Below are positions 1-7,969 of a stretch of DNA of 22,554 bases, piece after piece. A program made the translations under genes and the position numbers. The notes under the pieces were generated by a model. That model was not told the DNA's origin. It saw only the letters and a list, made by a program, of their open reading frames with translations, and made no database searches. The stretch lies in contig CAMLSD010000084.1 in the NCBI GenBank assembly GCA_946482595.1, positions 1 to 22,554 on the forward strand, read 5' to 3'. The stretch is from an uncultured Comamonadaceae bacterium. Its GTDB lineage: Bacteria; Pseudomonadota; Gammaproteobacteria; Burkholderiales; Burkholderiaceae. Every line of letters starts with the position of its first letter. The stretch's first letter is position 1.

Positions 1-1300
<1,300 letters not shown>

Positions 1301-1304
<4 letters not shown>

Positions 1305-1348
1305 TCGGCCGCGGTCAGGGTCGGAAATCGGTGGAACAGCAGGCTCAT
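1301..1348 (-). CDS. Possible 15-aa bridging ORF between the RHH gene and hsdM
   Basis: The gap between the ribbon-helix-helix gene and hsdM contains an ATG-started ORF encoding [15 protein letters not shown]. Its ATG overlaps the TGA of the upstream gene (ATGA), and its own TGA overlaps the hsdM ATG (ATGA). A ribosome leaving the small regulator could therefore re-initiate here and then at hsdM. No family can be assigned to a peptide this short. It may simply be a coupling device, or it may be chance, since the gap is only 40 nt. The double overlap is what makes it worth listing. Confidence 0.4.
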
Positions 1349-1551
1349 TTTCGCGCGGCCTTCAGCCCCGCGCGGCCCGGCACCTTGGCAGCAGGCACAG
1401 CGGTGATGCCGTGATCACGGCAGTAGCTGAGCACCATCACCTCCAGCATGGACGCAACGCTGCGCCGCTCGGCTTGTACGGCAGCGGCGAGCGCCGCTTT
1501 GACATCGGGGGGAACACGGGCGCTGACGACCTCGGTCTTCGTGACAGCCAC
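1345..1551 (-). CDS. Small ribbon-helix-helix (Arc/CopG-like) DNA-binding protein
   Basis: A 68-residue protein with a GTG start. The segment [22 protein letters not shown] looks like the beta strand and first helix of an Arc/MetJ/CopG fold, and [21 protein letters not shown] like its second helix. Such proteins are dimeric operator binders, as antitoxins or as small autoregulators of mobile and restriction loci. It is the first gene of the hsd operon and ends in an ATGA overlap with a tiny bridging ORF before hsdM. A likely role is timing methyltransferase expression; that is inference from position. No toxin partner is seen, which argues against a classic toxin-antitoxin pair. A weak purine-rich stretch (AAGAG) precedes the GTG. 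Confidence 0.7.
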   Translation of the reverse strand: MAVTKTEVVSARVPPDVKAALAAAVQAERRSVASMLEVMVLSYCRDHGITAVPAAKVPGRAGLKAARK

Positions 1552-1580
1552 GACGGGACTCTTGTGCGGAAAACGCTGGC

Positions 1581-1608
1581 AGTCTGCAAGCGTACCCCAT
1601 CCTGTCAG
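1581..1608 (-). promoter_or_regulatory. Weak candidate promoter of the RHH-hsdM operon
   Basis: On the minus strand CTGACA (plus positions 1603-1608) is followed after 16 bp by CAGACT (1581-1586), about 30 bp before the GTG of the RHH gene. The -35 is good and the -10 poor. The rest of the 1552-1717 interval shows no gene I can support. Confidence 0.25.
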
Positions 1609-1717
1609 GCGTGCACCGCCAGCGTATGGCCAGCGCCTGTGCGAGCACCAGCAGGAGGGCGCCGCGGCCCACGTGATGCAAAGCCGTGGACGGCAGGAAG
1701 CTGAGGCCCCAACGGAA

Positions 1718-1749
1718 AACGGGTCAGCACCTTGCAGTACTGACCCGTT
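1718..1749 (-). terminator. Rho-independent terminator after tRNA-Arg
   Basis: Perfect 10-bp inverted repeat (AACGGGTCAG at 1718-1727 and its complement at 1740-1749) with a 12-nt loop, starting 16 nt past the tRNA 3' end. Read on the minus strand the hairpin ends in GTTTTCC, a short T run. It would end the tRNA transcript and separate it from the hsd operon. Confidence 0.6.
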
Positions 1750-1764
1750 GACTCTTCTTATTGT

Positions 1765-1841
1765 TGGCGCGGCTGGCAGGATTCGAACCCACGACCCCTT
1801 GGTTCGTAGCCAAGTACTCTATCCAACTGAGCTACAGCCGC
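1765..1841 (-). tRNA. tRNA-Arg (anticodon ACG)
   Basis: A 77-nt cloverleaf can be folded by eye. The acceptor stem is GCGGCTG with CAGCCGC. The D arm is GCTCAGTTGGATAGAGT. The anticodon stem CTTGG/CCAAG holds the loop CTACGAA, giving anticodon ACG. The T arm contains TTCGAAT. The discriminator is G, and the 3' CCA is encoded. The first anticodon base would be deaminated to inosine, so it reads CGU, CGC and CGA. The 3' end points at the restriction-modification operon, the usual geometry for an island inserted at a tRNA gene. Confidence 0.96.
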
Positions 1842-1851
1842 CAAGACAGCT

Positions 1852-1882
1852 ATTATGCCACGACACCGTGGCGCTTCGTCAA
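1852..1882 (-). promoter_or_regulatory. Candidate promoter of tRNA-Arg inside the 3' end of hemY
   Basis: Minus-strand TTGACG (plus 1877-1882), a 19-bp spacer and CATAAT (1852-1857) lie 10 nt before the tRNA 5' end. The -35 overlaps the hemY stop codon. A 6-bp stem, GCCACG with loop ACAC (1857-1872), sits in the spacer; it could slow hemY read-through but has no T run. Confidence 0.5.
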
Positions 1883-3126
1883 GCGATTCTTGCGGCCTGG
1901 CGATAAAAAGTTGCGGCGCGGGTGACGTCGCCTTCGCGCTCGGCCAGTTCGGCCAGCGTGACCAGGGCCTCGCGGCGTTGGGCGGGCGGCAACTGGGTGT
2001 CATCGGCGCAGCGTTCGAGCTGGCTGCGCGCCTTGCCCCACAACTGCAGTTGCACCAGGGCCATGCCGAGCACATGGGCCACCAGGCCGTCGCGCGGGTG
2101 CGCGGCGGCGGCCGCTTCCAGGCGGGGCAGCCAGTCGGTGCCCACACCGTCCAGTGCGCGCGAGAGCGCGGTGCACAGCGCCGTGCGTTCGTCGTCGTTG
2201 CGCTGGGCCATGCCGTCCCAGAAGGGCTTGAGCAGCGAACGGGCTTCGTCGGGTTCTCCGAACTGCACCATGCGGCGCGCCGCCCGCGACGCGACGAAGG
2301 TGTCGCGCCGATCGGCGGTGTCGAGCTGCTGCCACACCCGGCGCAACTGGTCGCCATCGCGTGCGGTGTCGAGCGCCTCGATCGCGAGCGATCGCAGCAG
2401 GCCTTGTGCGGCCAGCGGCGAAAACGCCTGATGCTTGGCCAGCAGTCGCGCCATCTTCAGGGCCTCGACCGGGCGGTGCGCCATGCGCGTGGCCTGCAGC
2501 TTCAGGCGCAGCGCATGGGTGCGTCGGGCGGCGCCGGGTGACAGGCCGGCCATGAGCTCGAGCGCTCGTTCGGGATCAAGCTCCTCGAGCGCCCATTCGG
2601 CCGCCAGCAGGCGTGCACCTTCTTCGGCCGGCCGAGCCGGGCCCAGGGTGCGGGCGGGGGCCAGTGCCAGCGCCAGGTGTTCGTCGCGGCGGGCGCGGTC
2701 CTGCAGGCGATGCATGCTGCCGGCAGCCAGGGTCTGGGCCAGCACCTGGAATTCGTCGGTGGCGGCCAGTTCGGGGGTCTCGTGGCGGATGGTCAGGGCA
2801 CGCAGCGCCGCCTTGTGCGCGCGGGTGTAGCGGGCCCCGAAGTACAGCGCGATCGCCTCGCGCAGCGCCTCCTGGGCCGAGCGCTCGCGGTTGGCCACGC
2901 GCCACTCGCGCGCACGCTGCGGCAGCCCGATCAGTACATCCAGGCCACGCAGGGCGAAATACACGCCCATGCACACCAGGATCAGCCCGACCAGCACCAG
3001 GTTGAATGAGAGGTCGACCCGCCACGGCGCCCAGAACAGGGTGACCATCGCGTCGTTCTTGCCCAGCAGGGAAGCAGCCACGGCGGCCGCCGCGGCCAGC
3101 AGCAGCAGCCAGATCACGGTGCGCAT
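1879..3126 (-). CDS. hemY: HemY-type heme biosynthesis protein, TPR-rich inner-membrane protein
   Basis: A 415-residue protein matching the proteobacterial HemY family, an inner-membrane protein encoded with porphyrin genes; its molecular role is not settled. It is not the protoporphyrinogen oxidase called HemY in Bacillus. Seen here are an N-terminal membrane segment (residues 2-22), a second one around 40-65 (NLVLVGLILVCMGVYFALRGL), and the typical FWAPWRVDLSFNLVLV signature between them. The remainder is alanine- and leucine-rich helical sequence consistent with TPR repeats. The start is well supported by a strong AGGAGG ribosome site before the ATG. It lies 13 nt after hemX and is certainly co-transcribed with it. 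Its 3' end overlaps the probable -35 of tRNA-Arg. Confidence 0.9.
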   Translation of the reverse strand: MRTVIWLLLLAAAAAVAASLLGKNDAMVTLFWAPWRVDLSFNLVLVGLILVCMGVYFALRGLDVLIGLPQRAREWRVANRERSAQEALREAIALYFGARYTRAHKAALRALTIRHETPELAATDEFQVLAQTLAAGSMHRLQDRARRDEHLALALAPARTLGPARPAEEGARLLAAEWALEELDPERALELMAGLSPGAARRTHALRLKLQATRMAHRPVEALKMARLLAKHQAFSPLAAQGLLRSLAIEALDTARDGDQLRRVWQQLDTADRRDTFVASRAARRMVQFGEPDEARSLLKPFWDGMAQRNDDERTALCTALSRALDGVGTDWLPRLEAAAAAHPRDGLVAHVLGMALVQLQLWGKARSQLERCADDTQLPPAQRREALVTLAELAEREGDVTRAATFYRQAARIA

Positions 3127-3139
3127 GCGCCTGCCCTCC

Positions 3140-4243
3140 TCACCGGCCCGCGGCCGCGGCCTGCAGCGCCGCCAGCGTGTCGTCGGGGCGCGGCACGCCG
3201 GATTGCTGGGCCTGCGCCGTCACCTGTCGAGACAGCTCGGCCACCAGCAGGGTCTTGCGTGCGGTGCGGTCATAGTAGGTGTCGAGCGCCTGCTGCACCA
3301 CACGCAGGTCGGACTGCACCGTGTCGAACTGCCGGCTCAGCAGCGCCAGCCGGGCATTGAGCAGCCGCAGCTTGAGGTTCTCGCGCAGGAAAAAGGTCTG
3401 CTCCGGGGTGACGAGCATGGCCTCGGGGCGGTCGATGCGCGTGACCCGCACCAGGGCACGGACCTCCTCCCAGATGCGATCGGTGGTCGACTCCCACCAG
3501 GCCGGCGGCGGTGCCGAGGCTGCCGCTGATGCCGGCTGTGCCGCCGCGGCGGCCCTGCGGCTGGTCGCCGACCGCGCGGGCGGCGCCGCCACCAGCGGCA
3601 GCTCGTCGACCAGCCGTACGGCCTCGTCGAGCTTGATCACCAGGGCGGAGACGTCGGCCACGCCGACCGCCTTGACGCGCTCGAGGTCCCGGGCGATGGC
3701 GCGGCGAACACGTTCGAGCCGCGGCTGGTTCACCCGCTGCAGCCGCTCTTCAGCGGCACGCAGCGCAGCCACCAGCGGCTCGGCGCTGCCGGTGATCGCC
3801 GCCTGCTGCAAGGCCACGCGCAGCGCCGCCTCGATGTCGACGATGAGGTTTTCATCGCGCGAGCGGGACATGGACTGCATCAGCTCGTCGAGCTGGCTGC
3901 GCTGCAGGGCCACCTCGGCCACCTTGCCTTCGATCAGCGCGACCTTGGCCACGGCATCGCGGGCCAAGTCCTGGGCCTGCCGCGCAGCCGCACGGGCCTC
4001 GGCCGATTGCTCCTGGCTGTCCTGCTGGCGGCGCACGAGCTCCTGCTCGAGCGACTGCACACGTTGTTGCGCCTGATAGGCCAGCGCCACGCTGGCCACG
4101 CACAGGATGAGCAAGGCGGCACCCGCCGCCCACAGCAGGCCCCGGCCAGCCGCGCCCGGCGCAGGGTGCAGGGCCAGGGGGTCCGTGGTGCGGAAGGTGT
4201 CGGGCGCCACAGGCGCACCGGAGGAGGACGGAGTGTCTTTCAC
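3140..4243 (-). CDS. hemX: HemX-like protein (uroporphyrinogen-III C-methyltransferase family name, no methyltransferase domain)
   Basis: About 367 residues from a GTG start. After a short proline/serine-rich cytoplasmic stretch comes one membrane helix (residues about 34-55, LLWAAGAALLILCVASVALAY). A long coiled coil follows (QQRVQSLEQELVRRQQDSQEQSAEARAAARQAQDLARDA...), then the HemX domain with IVDIEAALRVALQQA and the closing FDTVQSDLRVVQQALDTYYD. The family is often mislabelled as a methyltransferase, but no SAM-binding domain is visible. An alanine/proline-rich linker lies near the middle. GTG at 4243 is chosen because the open frame upstream lacks HemX character and crosses a GC-rich hairpin. 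No Shine-Dalgarno is evident. hemD, its usual upstream partner in this group, is absent here. Confidence 0.87.
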   Translation of the reverse strand: MKDTPSSSGAPVAPDTFRTTDPLALHPAPGAAGRGLLWAAGAALLILCVASVALAYQAQQRVQSLEQELVRRQQDSQEQSAEARAAARQAQDLARDAVAKVALIEGKVAEVALQRSQLDELMQSMSRSRDENLIVDIEAALRVALQQAAITGSAEPLVAALRAAEERLQRVNQPRLERVRRAIARDLERVKAVGVADVSALVIKLDEAVRLVDELPLVAAPPARSATSRRAAAAAQPASAAASAPPPAWWESTTDRIWEEVRALVRVTRIDRPEAMLVTPEQTFFLRENLKLRLLNARLALLSRQFDTVQSDLRVVQQALDTYYDRTARKTLLVAELSRQVTAQAQQSGVPRPDDTLAALQAAAAGR

Positions 4244-4253
4244 AGTGCGCCGG

Positions 4254-4259
4254 ATTGTA
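4254..4259 (-). promoter_or_regulatory. Possible -10 element of hemX
   Basis: Minus-strand TACAAT lies 10 nt before the hemX GTG. No matching -35 is visible, so the call is weak. If real, transcription would begin only a few bases before the GTG and the mRNA would be almost leaderless, which fits the missing ribosome site. Confidence 0.3.
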
Positions 4260-4262
4260 TCG

Positions 4263-4281
4263 AGGCCCCGCCGCGGGGCCT
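4263..4281 (-). terminator. GC-rich hairpin after puuD
   Basis: Perfect 8-bp inverted repeat AGGCCCCG/CGGGGCCT with a 3-nt loop, directly behind the puuD stop. It has no T run, so termination would be weak or need Rho; it separates puuD from hemX. Confidence 0.45.
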
Positions 4282-4286
4282 GCAGC

Positions 4287-5492
4287 TCACTGCACCGGAG
4301 CGCCGGCCTGGAACCAGCGCGCCAGCAGGGCGCGTTCGGCATCGGTGATGCCGGTGGCGTTGTTCATCGGCATGAGCTTCTGTACCACCGCCTGCTGATA
4401 GACCGCCTGGGCATGCTGGGCGATCAGCTCGGGCGTGTGCAAGGCCACGTTCTTGCTGGGCAGTTGCGCGTTGTGGCACATCGCGCAGCGCTGGTCGATC
4501 ACCGTCTTGACCTGCGCAAAGTCGACCGGTGCGGCCGCCACGGCCGGGTCGGGCGCGGCTACCGGCTTGGGTGCGATCCAGAAAGCCACGCAGGCCAGCA
4601 CGACACTGCCCGCGGCCGCATAGCCCCAAGGCGGCGTCACGTTCTTCAGCTTGGCCTTGTGGCGGGCCACGAAGAAGTGGCGGATCAGCGCGCCAGCCAG
4701 CATGAACAGCACCAGCACGGCCCAGTTGTGCTCGTGGCCGTAGGCAAACCCGTAGTGGTTGCTCAGCATCGAGAACAGCACCGGCAGCGTGAAGTAGGTG
4801 TTGTGCACGCTGCGCTGCTTGGCTCGCTGGCCGTGGATGGGGTCGACCGGCTGGCCGGCCTTCATCTGGGCAATGACCTTGCGCTGCCCCGGGATGATCC
4901 ACACGAACACGTTGGCGCTCATGGCGGTGGCGATCATTGCGCCCACCAGCAGGAAGGCCGCACGCCCCGCGAACAACTGGCAGGCCAGCCAGGACGCGAA
5001 CACGATGAAGGCAAAAACGAGCACCCCGACGATCAGGTCGCCGTTGGACCGGCGCCCGAACGCACGGCAGATCACGTCATAGACGACCCAGAAGGCCACG
5101 AGGAAGCCGAGCGCACCCGCCACGGCGGCGCCAGGCGACCAGTCGTAGACGTTCTTGTCGACGAGGAAGGTGCCTGCATTGAGCAGGTACAGCACCGTGA
5201 ACAGCGCAAACCCGGTCAGCCAGGTGGTGTAGCTCTCCCAGTAGAACCAGTGCAGGTTCTCGGGCAGTTGCTTGGGTGCGACCAGGTACTTCTGCGGGTG
5301 GTAGAAGCCCCCGCCGTGTACAGCCCACAACTCGCCGTCCACACCCTTGGCCTTGAGGTCAGGGTCCTGCGGGGCGGTCAGGCTGCTGTCGAGAAAGACG
5401 AAGTAGAAAGACGAGCCGATCCAGGCGATCGCGGTGATGACGTGAGCCCACCGCAACAGCAGATTGACCCAATCGAGCACATAAGCATCCAT
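4287..5492 (-). CDS. puuD: Urate hydroxylase PuuD (membrane-bound, cytochrome c-linked urate oxidase)
   Basis: A 401-residue membrane protein. Its N-terminal part is the urate oxidase N-terminal domain with about eight membrane spans (RWAHVITAIAWIGSSFYF, the HPQKY and LHWFYWESYTTWLTG segments, MSANVFVWIIPGQRKVI, and RSVHNTYFTLPVLFSMLSNHY, family hallmarks). From about residue 325 a cytochrome c domain follows, with the heme site CAMCH at 336-340 and a likely Met ligand in LMPMNN. It converts urate to 5-hydroxyisourate, passing electrons to the respiratory chain rather than making hydrogen peroxide. The ATG at 5492 (MDAYVLDWVNLL) has GAGAG seven bases upstream; an ATG nine codons earlier is less likely. 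UraH, the next enzyme, is encoded just upstream on the same strand. A TGTATACA operator lies about 150 bp before the start. Confidence 0.95.
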   Translation of the reverse strand: MDAYVLDWVNLLLRWAHVITAIAWIGSSFYFVFLDSSLTAPQDPDLKAKGVDGELWAVHGGGFYHPQKYLVAPKQLPENLHWFYWESYTTWLTGFALFTVLYLLNAGTFLVDKNVYDWSPGAAVAGALGFLVAFWVVYDVICRAFGRRSNGDLIVGVLVFAFIVFASWLACQLFAGRAAFLLVGAMIATAMSANVFVWIIPGQRKVIAQMKAGQPVDPIHGQRAKQRSVHNTYFTLPVLFSMLSNHYGFAYGHEHNWAVLVLFMLAGALIRHFFVARHKAKLKNVTPPWGYAAAGSVVLACVAFWIAPKPVAAPDPAVAAAPVDFAQVKTVIDQRCAMCHNAQLPSKNVALHTPELIAQHAQAVYQQAVVQKLMPMNNATGITDAERALLARWFQAGAPVQ

Positions 5493-5640
5493 GCTTGACT
5501 CTCGTGGATGTGGTCGCATGCGGCCTGCAAGAAGCTGGCCAGAGCGAAATCACCTTACCACGGCGGGCTCTGTAAGGAGGACACGTCGCGACCAGACACT
5601 CCTGACTTGCAGGGGCCGGGCTCCGCGGCGACGTTGACTG

Positions 5641-5654
5641 AAGTGTATACACTT
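5641..5654. promoter_or_regulatory. Palindromic operator upstream of puuD, likely GntR/FCD site
   Basis: AAGTGTATACACTT is a perfect 14-bp palindrome in the 215-bp gap between uraH and puuD. Its core TGTATACA is of the type bound by GntR/FCD regulators, and the uraH-gntR region has nearly the same sequence. It contains a potential -10 (TATACA or TACACT on the minus strand), so binding would block puuD transcription. I see nothing else definite in this gap. Confidence 0.7.
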
Positions 5655-5707
5655 TGCGTGTGTGCATCCCACGGGTTAACCCCGAGACGACACCACACGA
5701 CGGCGGC

Positions 5708-6061
5708 TCAGCTGCCGCGGTAGGTCGAATAGGCCCAGGGGCTGGCCAGCAGCGGCACGTGGTAGTGGGCCGAGGCGTCAGCGATGCCGAAGTCCAGCGG
5801 CACGGCGCCCAGGAACGGGGGTTCGGGCAGCTCGACGCCGCGCGCGCGGAAGTACGGATCCACCTCGAACACCAGGCGGTAGGTCCCTGGCACCAGGGCA
5901 TCGCCCTCCAGCAGCGGGGCATCGGCACGCCCGTCGTGGTTGAGCAGGATGCGCTTGACGCGGGTGGCGGCATCGCCGTCCAGGCGGTAGAGGGTGACGC
6001 CCATTCCGGCCGCGGGGCAGCCGTTCATGGTGTCGAGGACATGGGTGGTGAGTTTGCCCAT
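5708..6061 (-). CDS. uraH: 5-hydroxyisourate hydrolase (transthyretin-like)
   Basis: A 117-residue protein of the transthyretin-related hydrolase family, which opens 5-hydroxyisourate to OHCU, the step after PuuD. Visible signatures are the N-terminal KLTTHVLDTMNGCPAAGM with the active-site His, the Arg of RVKRILLNHDGRAD, the His pair in ASAHYHVPLLASPWAYSTYRGS, and the diagnostic C-terminal tetrapeptide YRGS. Length and ends match the family. There is no signal peptide, so it is cytoplasmic. It is divergent from the gntR gene, with a shared operator between them, and lies upstream of puuD, which has its own operator. Confidence 0.97.
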   Translation of the reverse strand: MGKLTTHVLDTMNGCPAAGMGVTLYRLDGDAATRVKRILLNHDGRADAPLLEGDALVPGTYRLVFEVDPYFRARGVELPEPPFLGAVPLDFGIADASAHYHVPLLASPWAYSTYRGS

Positions 6062-6123
6062 CGTGTGGTCTCGTGCAAAGGTGTTGGAACTTGCGGTGAT
6101 GGAGTCTGCCGGGTCAAAGCCTG

Positions 6124-6167
6124 TTGCAAACCCTCAAAAAGTGTATACAGTTTGGCGTACACCGCAA
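6124..6167. promoter_or_regulatory. Divergent uraH/gntR promoters overlapping a TGTATACA operator
   Basis: The imperfect palindrome AAGTGTATACAGTT (6139-6152) matches the puuD operator except for one arm base. Toward gntR, TTGCAA (6124-6129), a 16-bp spacer and TACAGT (6146-6151) form a plausible promoter. Toward uraH, TTGCGG (minus strand, 6162-6167), 16 bp and TACACT (6140-6145) form another. Both -10 boxes lie inside the operator, so one bound regulator could silence both directions and autoregulate. Confidence 0.65.
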
Positions 6168-6190
6168 GCGAAATCTCCACCGGACCGCCC

Positions 6191-6958
6191 ATGCCCCGAT
6201 CCACGCCCAAGCTGCAGGTCGTCGAGACCGACCGCCCCGCCGACACCCGGCCGCCAGCGCGCCGCGCCAGGCGCAGCACACCGGCCGCCGCACCGGCCAG
6301 CAGCACGCAGCGCATCGTCGAGTCGATCACCGGCGCCATCGTCGAACGCCGCCTGATGCCCGGCACCAAACTCGCCGAGCAGAAGATCGCGGACATCTTC
6401 AAGGTGTCGCGCACCATCGTGCGCCAGGCACTGAACCAGCTCAGCCGCGACCGGCTCATCACGCTCGAACCCGCTCGCGGTGCGTTCGTGGCTCAGCCCA
6501 GCGTGGAAGAGGCGCGTGAAGTCTTCCAGGTGCGCCACATGCTCGAAGTGGGCATGGTGCGCCAGCTGTGCCAGGCCATCACGCCCGAGCAGGTCACCGA
6601 ACTGCGCAATCACCTGCGCGACGAACAGCAGGCCGTGCAGCGCACCGACGTCTCCGGCCGCACCCACCTGCTGGCCGACTTCCACGTCGTGCTGGCGCGC
6701 ATGCTGGGCAACCAGACGCTGGCCGAGATCCTGCAGGACCTGGTCTCGCGCTCCTCGCTGATCTCGCTGATGTACCAGACCTCGCTGTCGGCCGAACATT
6801 CCTTCGAGGAACACGTTGCCATCGTCGACGCCCTGGAGCGGCGCGATGCGCGTGGCGCGGTGCGGCTGATGGAGTCGCACCTCGAGAACGTCGAGCGCAA
6901 CCTGCGCCTGCACCCCCGCATGCCAGACCTCGAATCGGTGCTGGCCCCGCGCGGCTGA
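6191..6958 (+). CDS. GntR-family (FCD subfamily) transcriptional regulator of purine catabolism
   Basis: A 255-residue regulator. Residues about 40-103 form the GntR winged helix-turn-helix (RIVESITGAIVERRLMPGTKLAEQKIADIFKVSRTIVRQALNQL... with the wing ARGAFVAQPS). Residues about 108-235 form the all-helical FCD ligand domain with likely metal ligands in the DFH, EEH and ESH segments. A basic, proline/alanine-rich N-terminal extension of about 38 residues precedes the HTH. The ATG at 6191 is chosen because it starts this extension after the promoter; a start nearer the HTH cannot be excluded. It heads the plus-strand operon with puuE, uraD-allC and the M20 gene, and is divergent from uraH. 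The TGTATACA palindromes before uraH, puuD and itself are its likely sites. The effector is presumably a purine intermediate (inference). Confidence 0.92.
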   Translation: MPRSTPKLQVVETDRPADTRPPARRARRSTPAAAPASSTQRIVESITGAIVERRLMPGTKLAEQKIADIFKVSRTIVRQALNQLSRDRLITLEPARGAFVAQPSVEEAREVFQVRHMLEVGMVRQLCQAITPEQVTELRNHLRDEQQAVQRTDVSGRTHLLADFHVVLARMLGNQTLAEILQDLVSRSSLISLMYQTSLSAEHSFEEHVAIVDALERRDARGAVRLMESHLENVERNLRLHPRMPDLESVLAPRG

Positions 6959-7002
6959 GCCCCACACTGCCCTTCCTGACCCTTGTTCGCCCCCCTACCC
7001 TC

Positions 7003-7956
7003 ATGAGCCAACCCACCACCCCCTACCCGCGCGACCTGATCGGTCATGGCCGCAACCCGCCGCATGCCCGCTGGCCCGGCAACGCCCGCATTGCCGTGCA
7101 GTTCGTGCTGAACTACGAGGAGGGCGGCGAGAACTCGGTGCTGCACGGCGACGCCGGCAGCGAGCAGTTCCTGTCCGAGATGTTCAACCCGGCCAGCTTC
7201 CCGGCCCGCCACCTGAGCATGGAAGGCATCTATGAGTACGGCTCGCGGGTCGGCGTGTGGCGCTTCCTGAAGGAGTTCGAGCGCCGTGGCCTGCCGATGA
7301 CCATCTTCGGCGTGTCGATGGCGCTGCAGCGTCACCCCGAGCTGACCCGTGCCTTTGTCGAACTGGGTCATGAGATCGCCTGCCATGGCTGGCGCTGGAT
7401 CCACTACCAGAACATGGACGAGGCCACCGAGCGCGAGCACATGCGCATCGGCATGCAGATCATCGAGGAGCTGACCGGGCAGCGTGCGCTGGGCTGGTAC
7501 ACCGGGCGCGACAGCCCCAACACACGCCGGCTGGTCGCCGAGTACGGTGGTTTCGAGTACGACAGCGACTACTACGGCGACGACCTGCCCTTCTGGACCC
7601 AGGTGGTCAAGGGCAATGGCGAGCTGGCACCGCACCTGGTCGTGCCCTACACGCTGGACACCAACGACATGCGCTTTGCGCTGCCTCAGGGTTTTTCGCA
7701 GGGCGAGGACTTCTTCACCTACCTGCGCGACAGCTTCGACGTGCTGTACGCCGAAGGCGAGGAGTCGCCGAAGATGCTGAGCATCGGCATGCACTGCCGC
7801 CTCCTGGGCCGCCCGGGCCGCTTCAAGGCGCTGCAGCAGTTCCTCGACCACGTGCAGTCGCACGACCGCGTGTGGGTCGCCCGCCGCATCGACATCGCAC
7901 GCCACTGGAAGCAGACCCACCCCTTCAACCCCGACACCGCCTTCGTGTGGCGCTGA
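7003..7956 (+). CDS. puuE: Allantoinase PuuE (polysaccharide deacetylase fold)
   Basis: A 317-residue cofactor-independent-type allantoinase of the NodB/polysaccharide deacetylase fold, converting allantoin to allantoate. Family signatures seen are PRDLIGHGRNPPHARWPGNARIAVQFVLNYEEGGE near the N-terminus, EYGSRVGVWRFLKEF, GHEIACHGWRWIHY with its histidines, GWYTGRDSPNTRRLV, and YDSDYYGDDLPFW. Length is normal. It follows the gntR gene by 44 nt and precedes the uraD-allC fusion by 13 nt, so it belongs to that operon. It is unrelated to the amidohydrolase-fold allantoinases (AllB). The start MSQPTTPYPRDL is the natural N-terminus; the open frame upstream is only gntR read in another frame. Confidence 0.96.
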   Translation: MSQPTTPYPRDLIGHGRNPPHARWPGNARIAVQFVLNYEEGGENSVLHGDAGSEQFLSEMFNPASFPARHLSMEGIYEYGSRVGVWRFLKEFERRGLPMTIFGVSMALQRHPELTRAFVELGHEIACHGWRWIHYQNMDEATEREHMRIGMQIIEELTGQRALGWYTGRDSPNTRRLVAEYGGFEYDSDYYGDDLPFWTQVVKGNGELAPHLVVPYTLDTNDMRFALPQGFSQGEDFFTYLRDSFDVLYAEGEESPKMLSIGMHCRLLGRPGRFKALQQFLDHVQSHDRVWVARRIDIARHWKQTHPFNPDTAFVWR

Positions 7957-7969
7957 GGCCGGAGACACC

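Noticed and set aside
1415..1681. 88-codon minus-strand open frame beginning MHHVGRGALLLVLAQ
   Set aside because: It overlaps the RHH gene in another frame, has no ribosome site and no family likeness; the hydrophobic start is probably chance.
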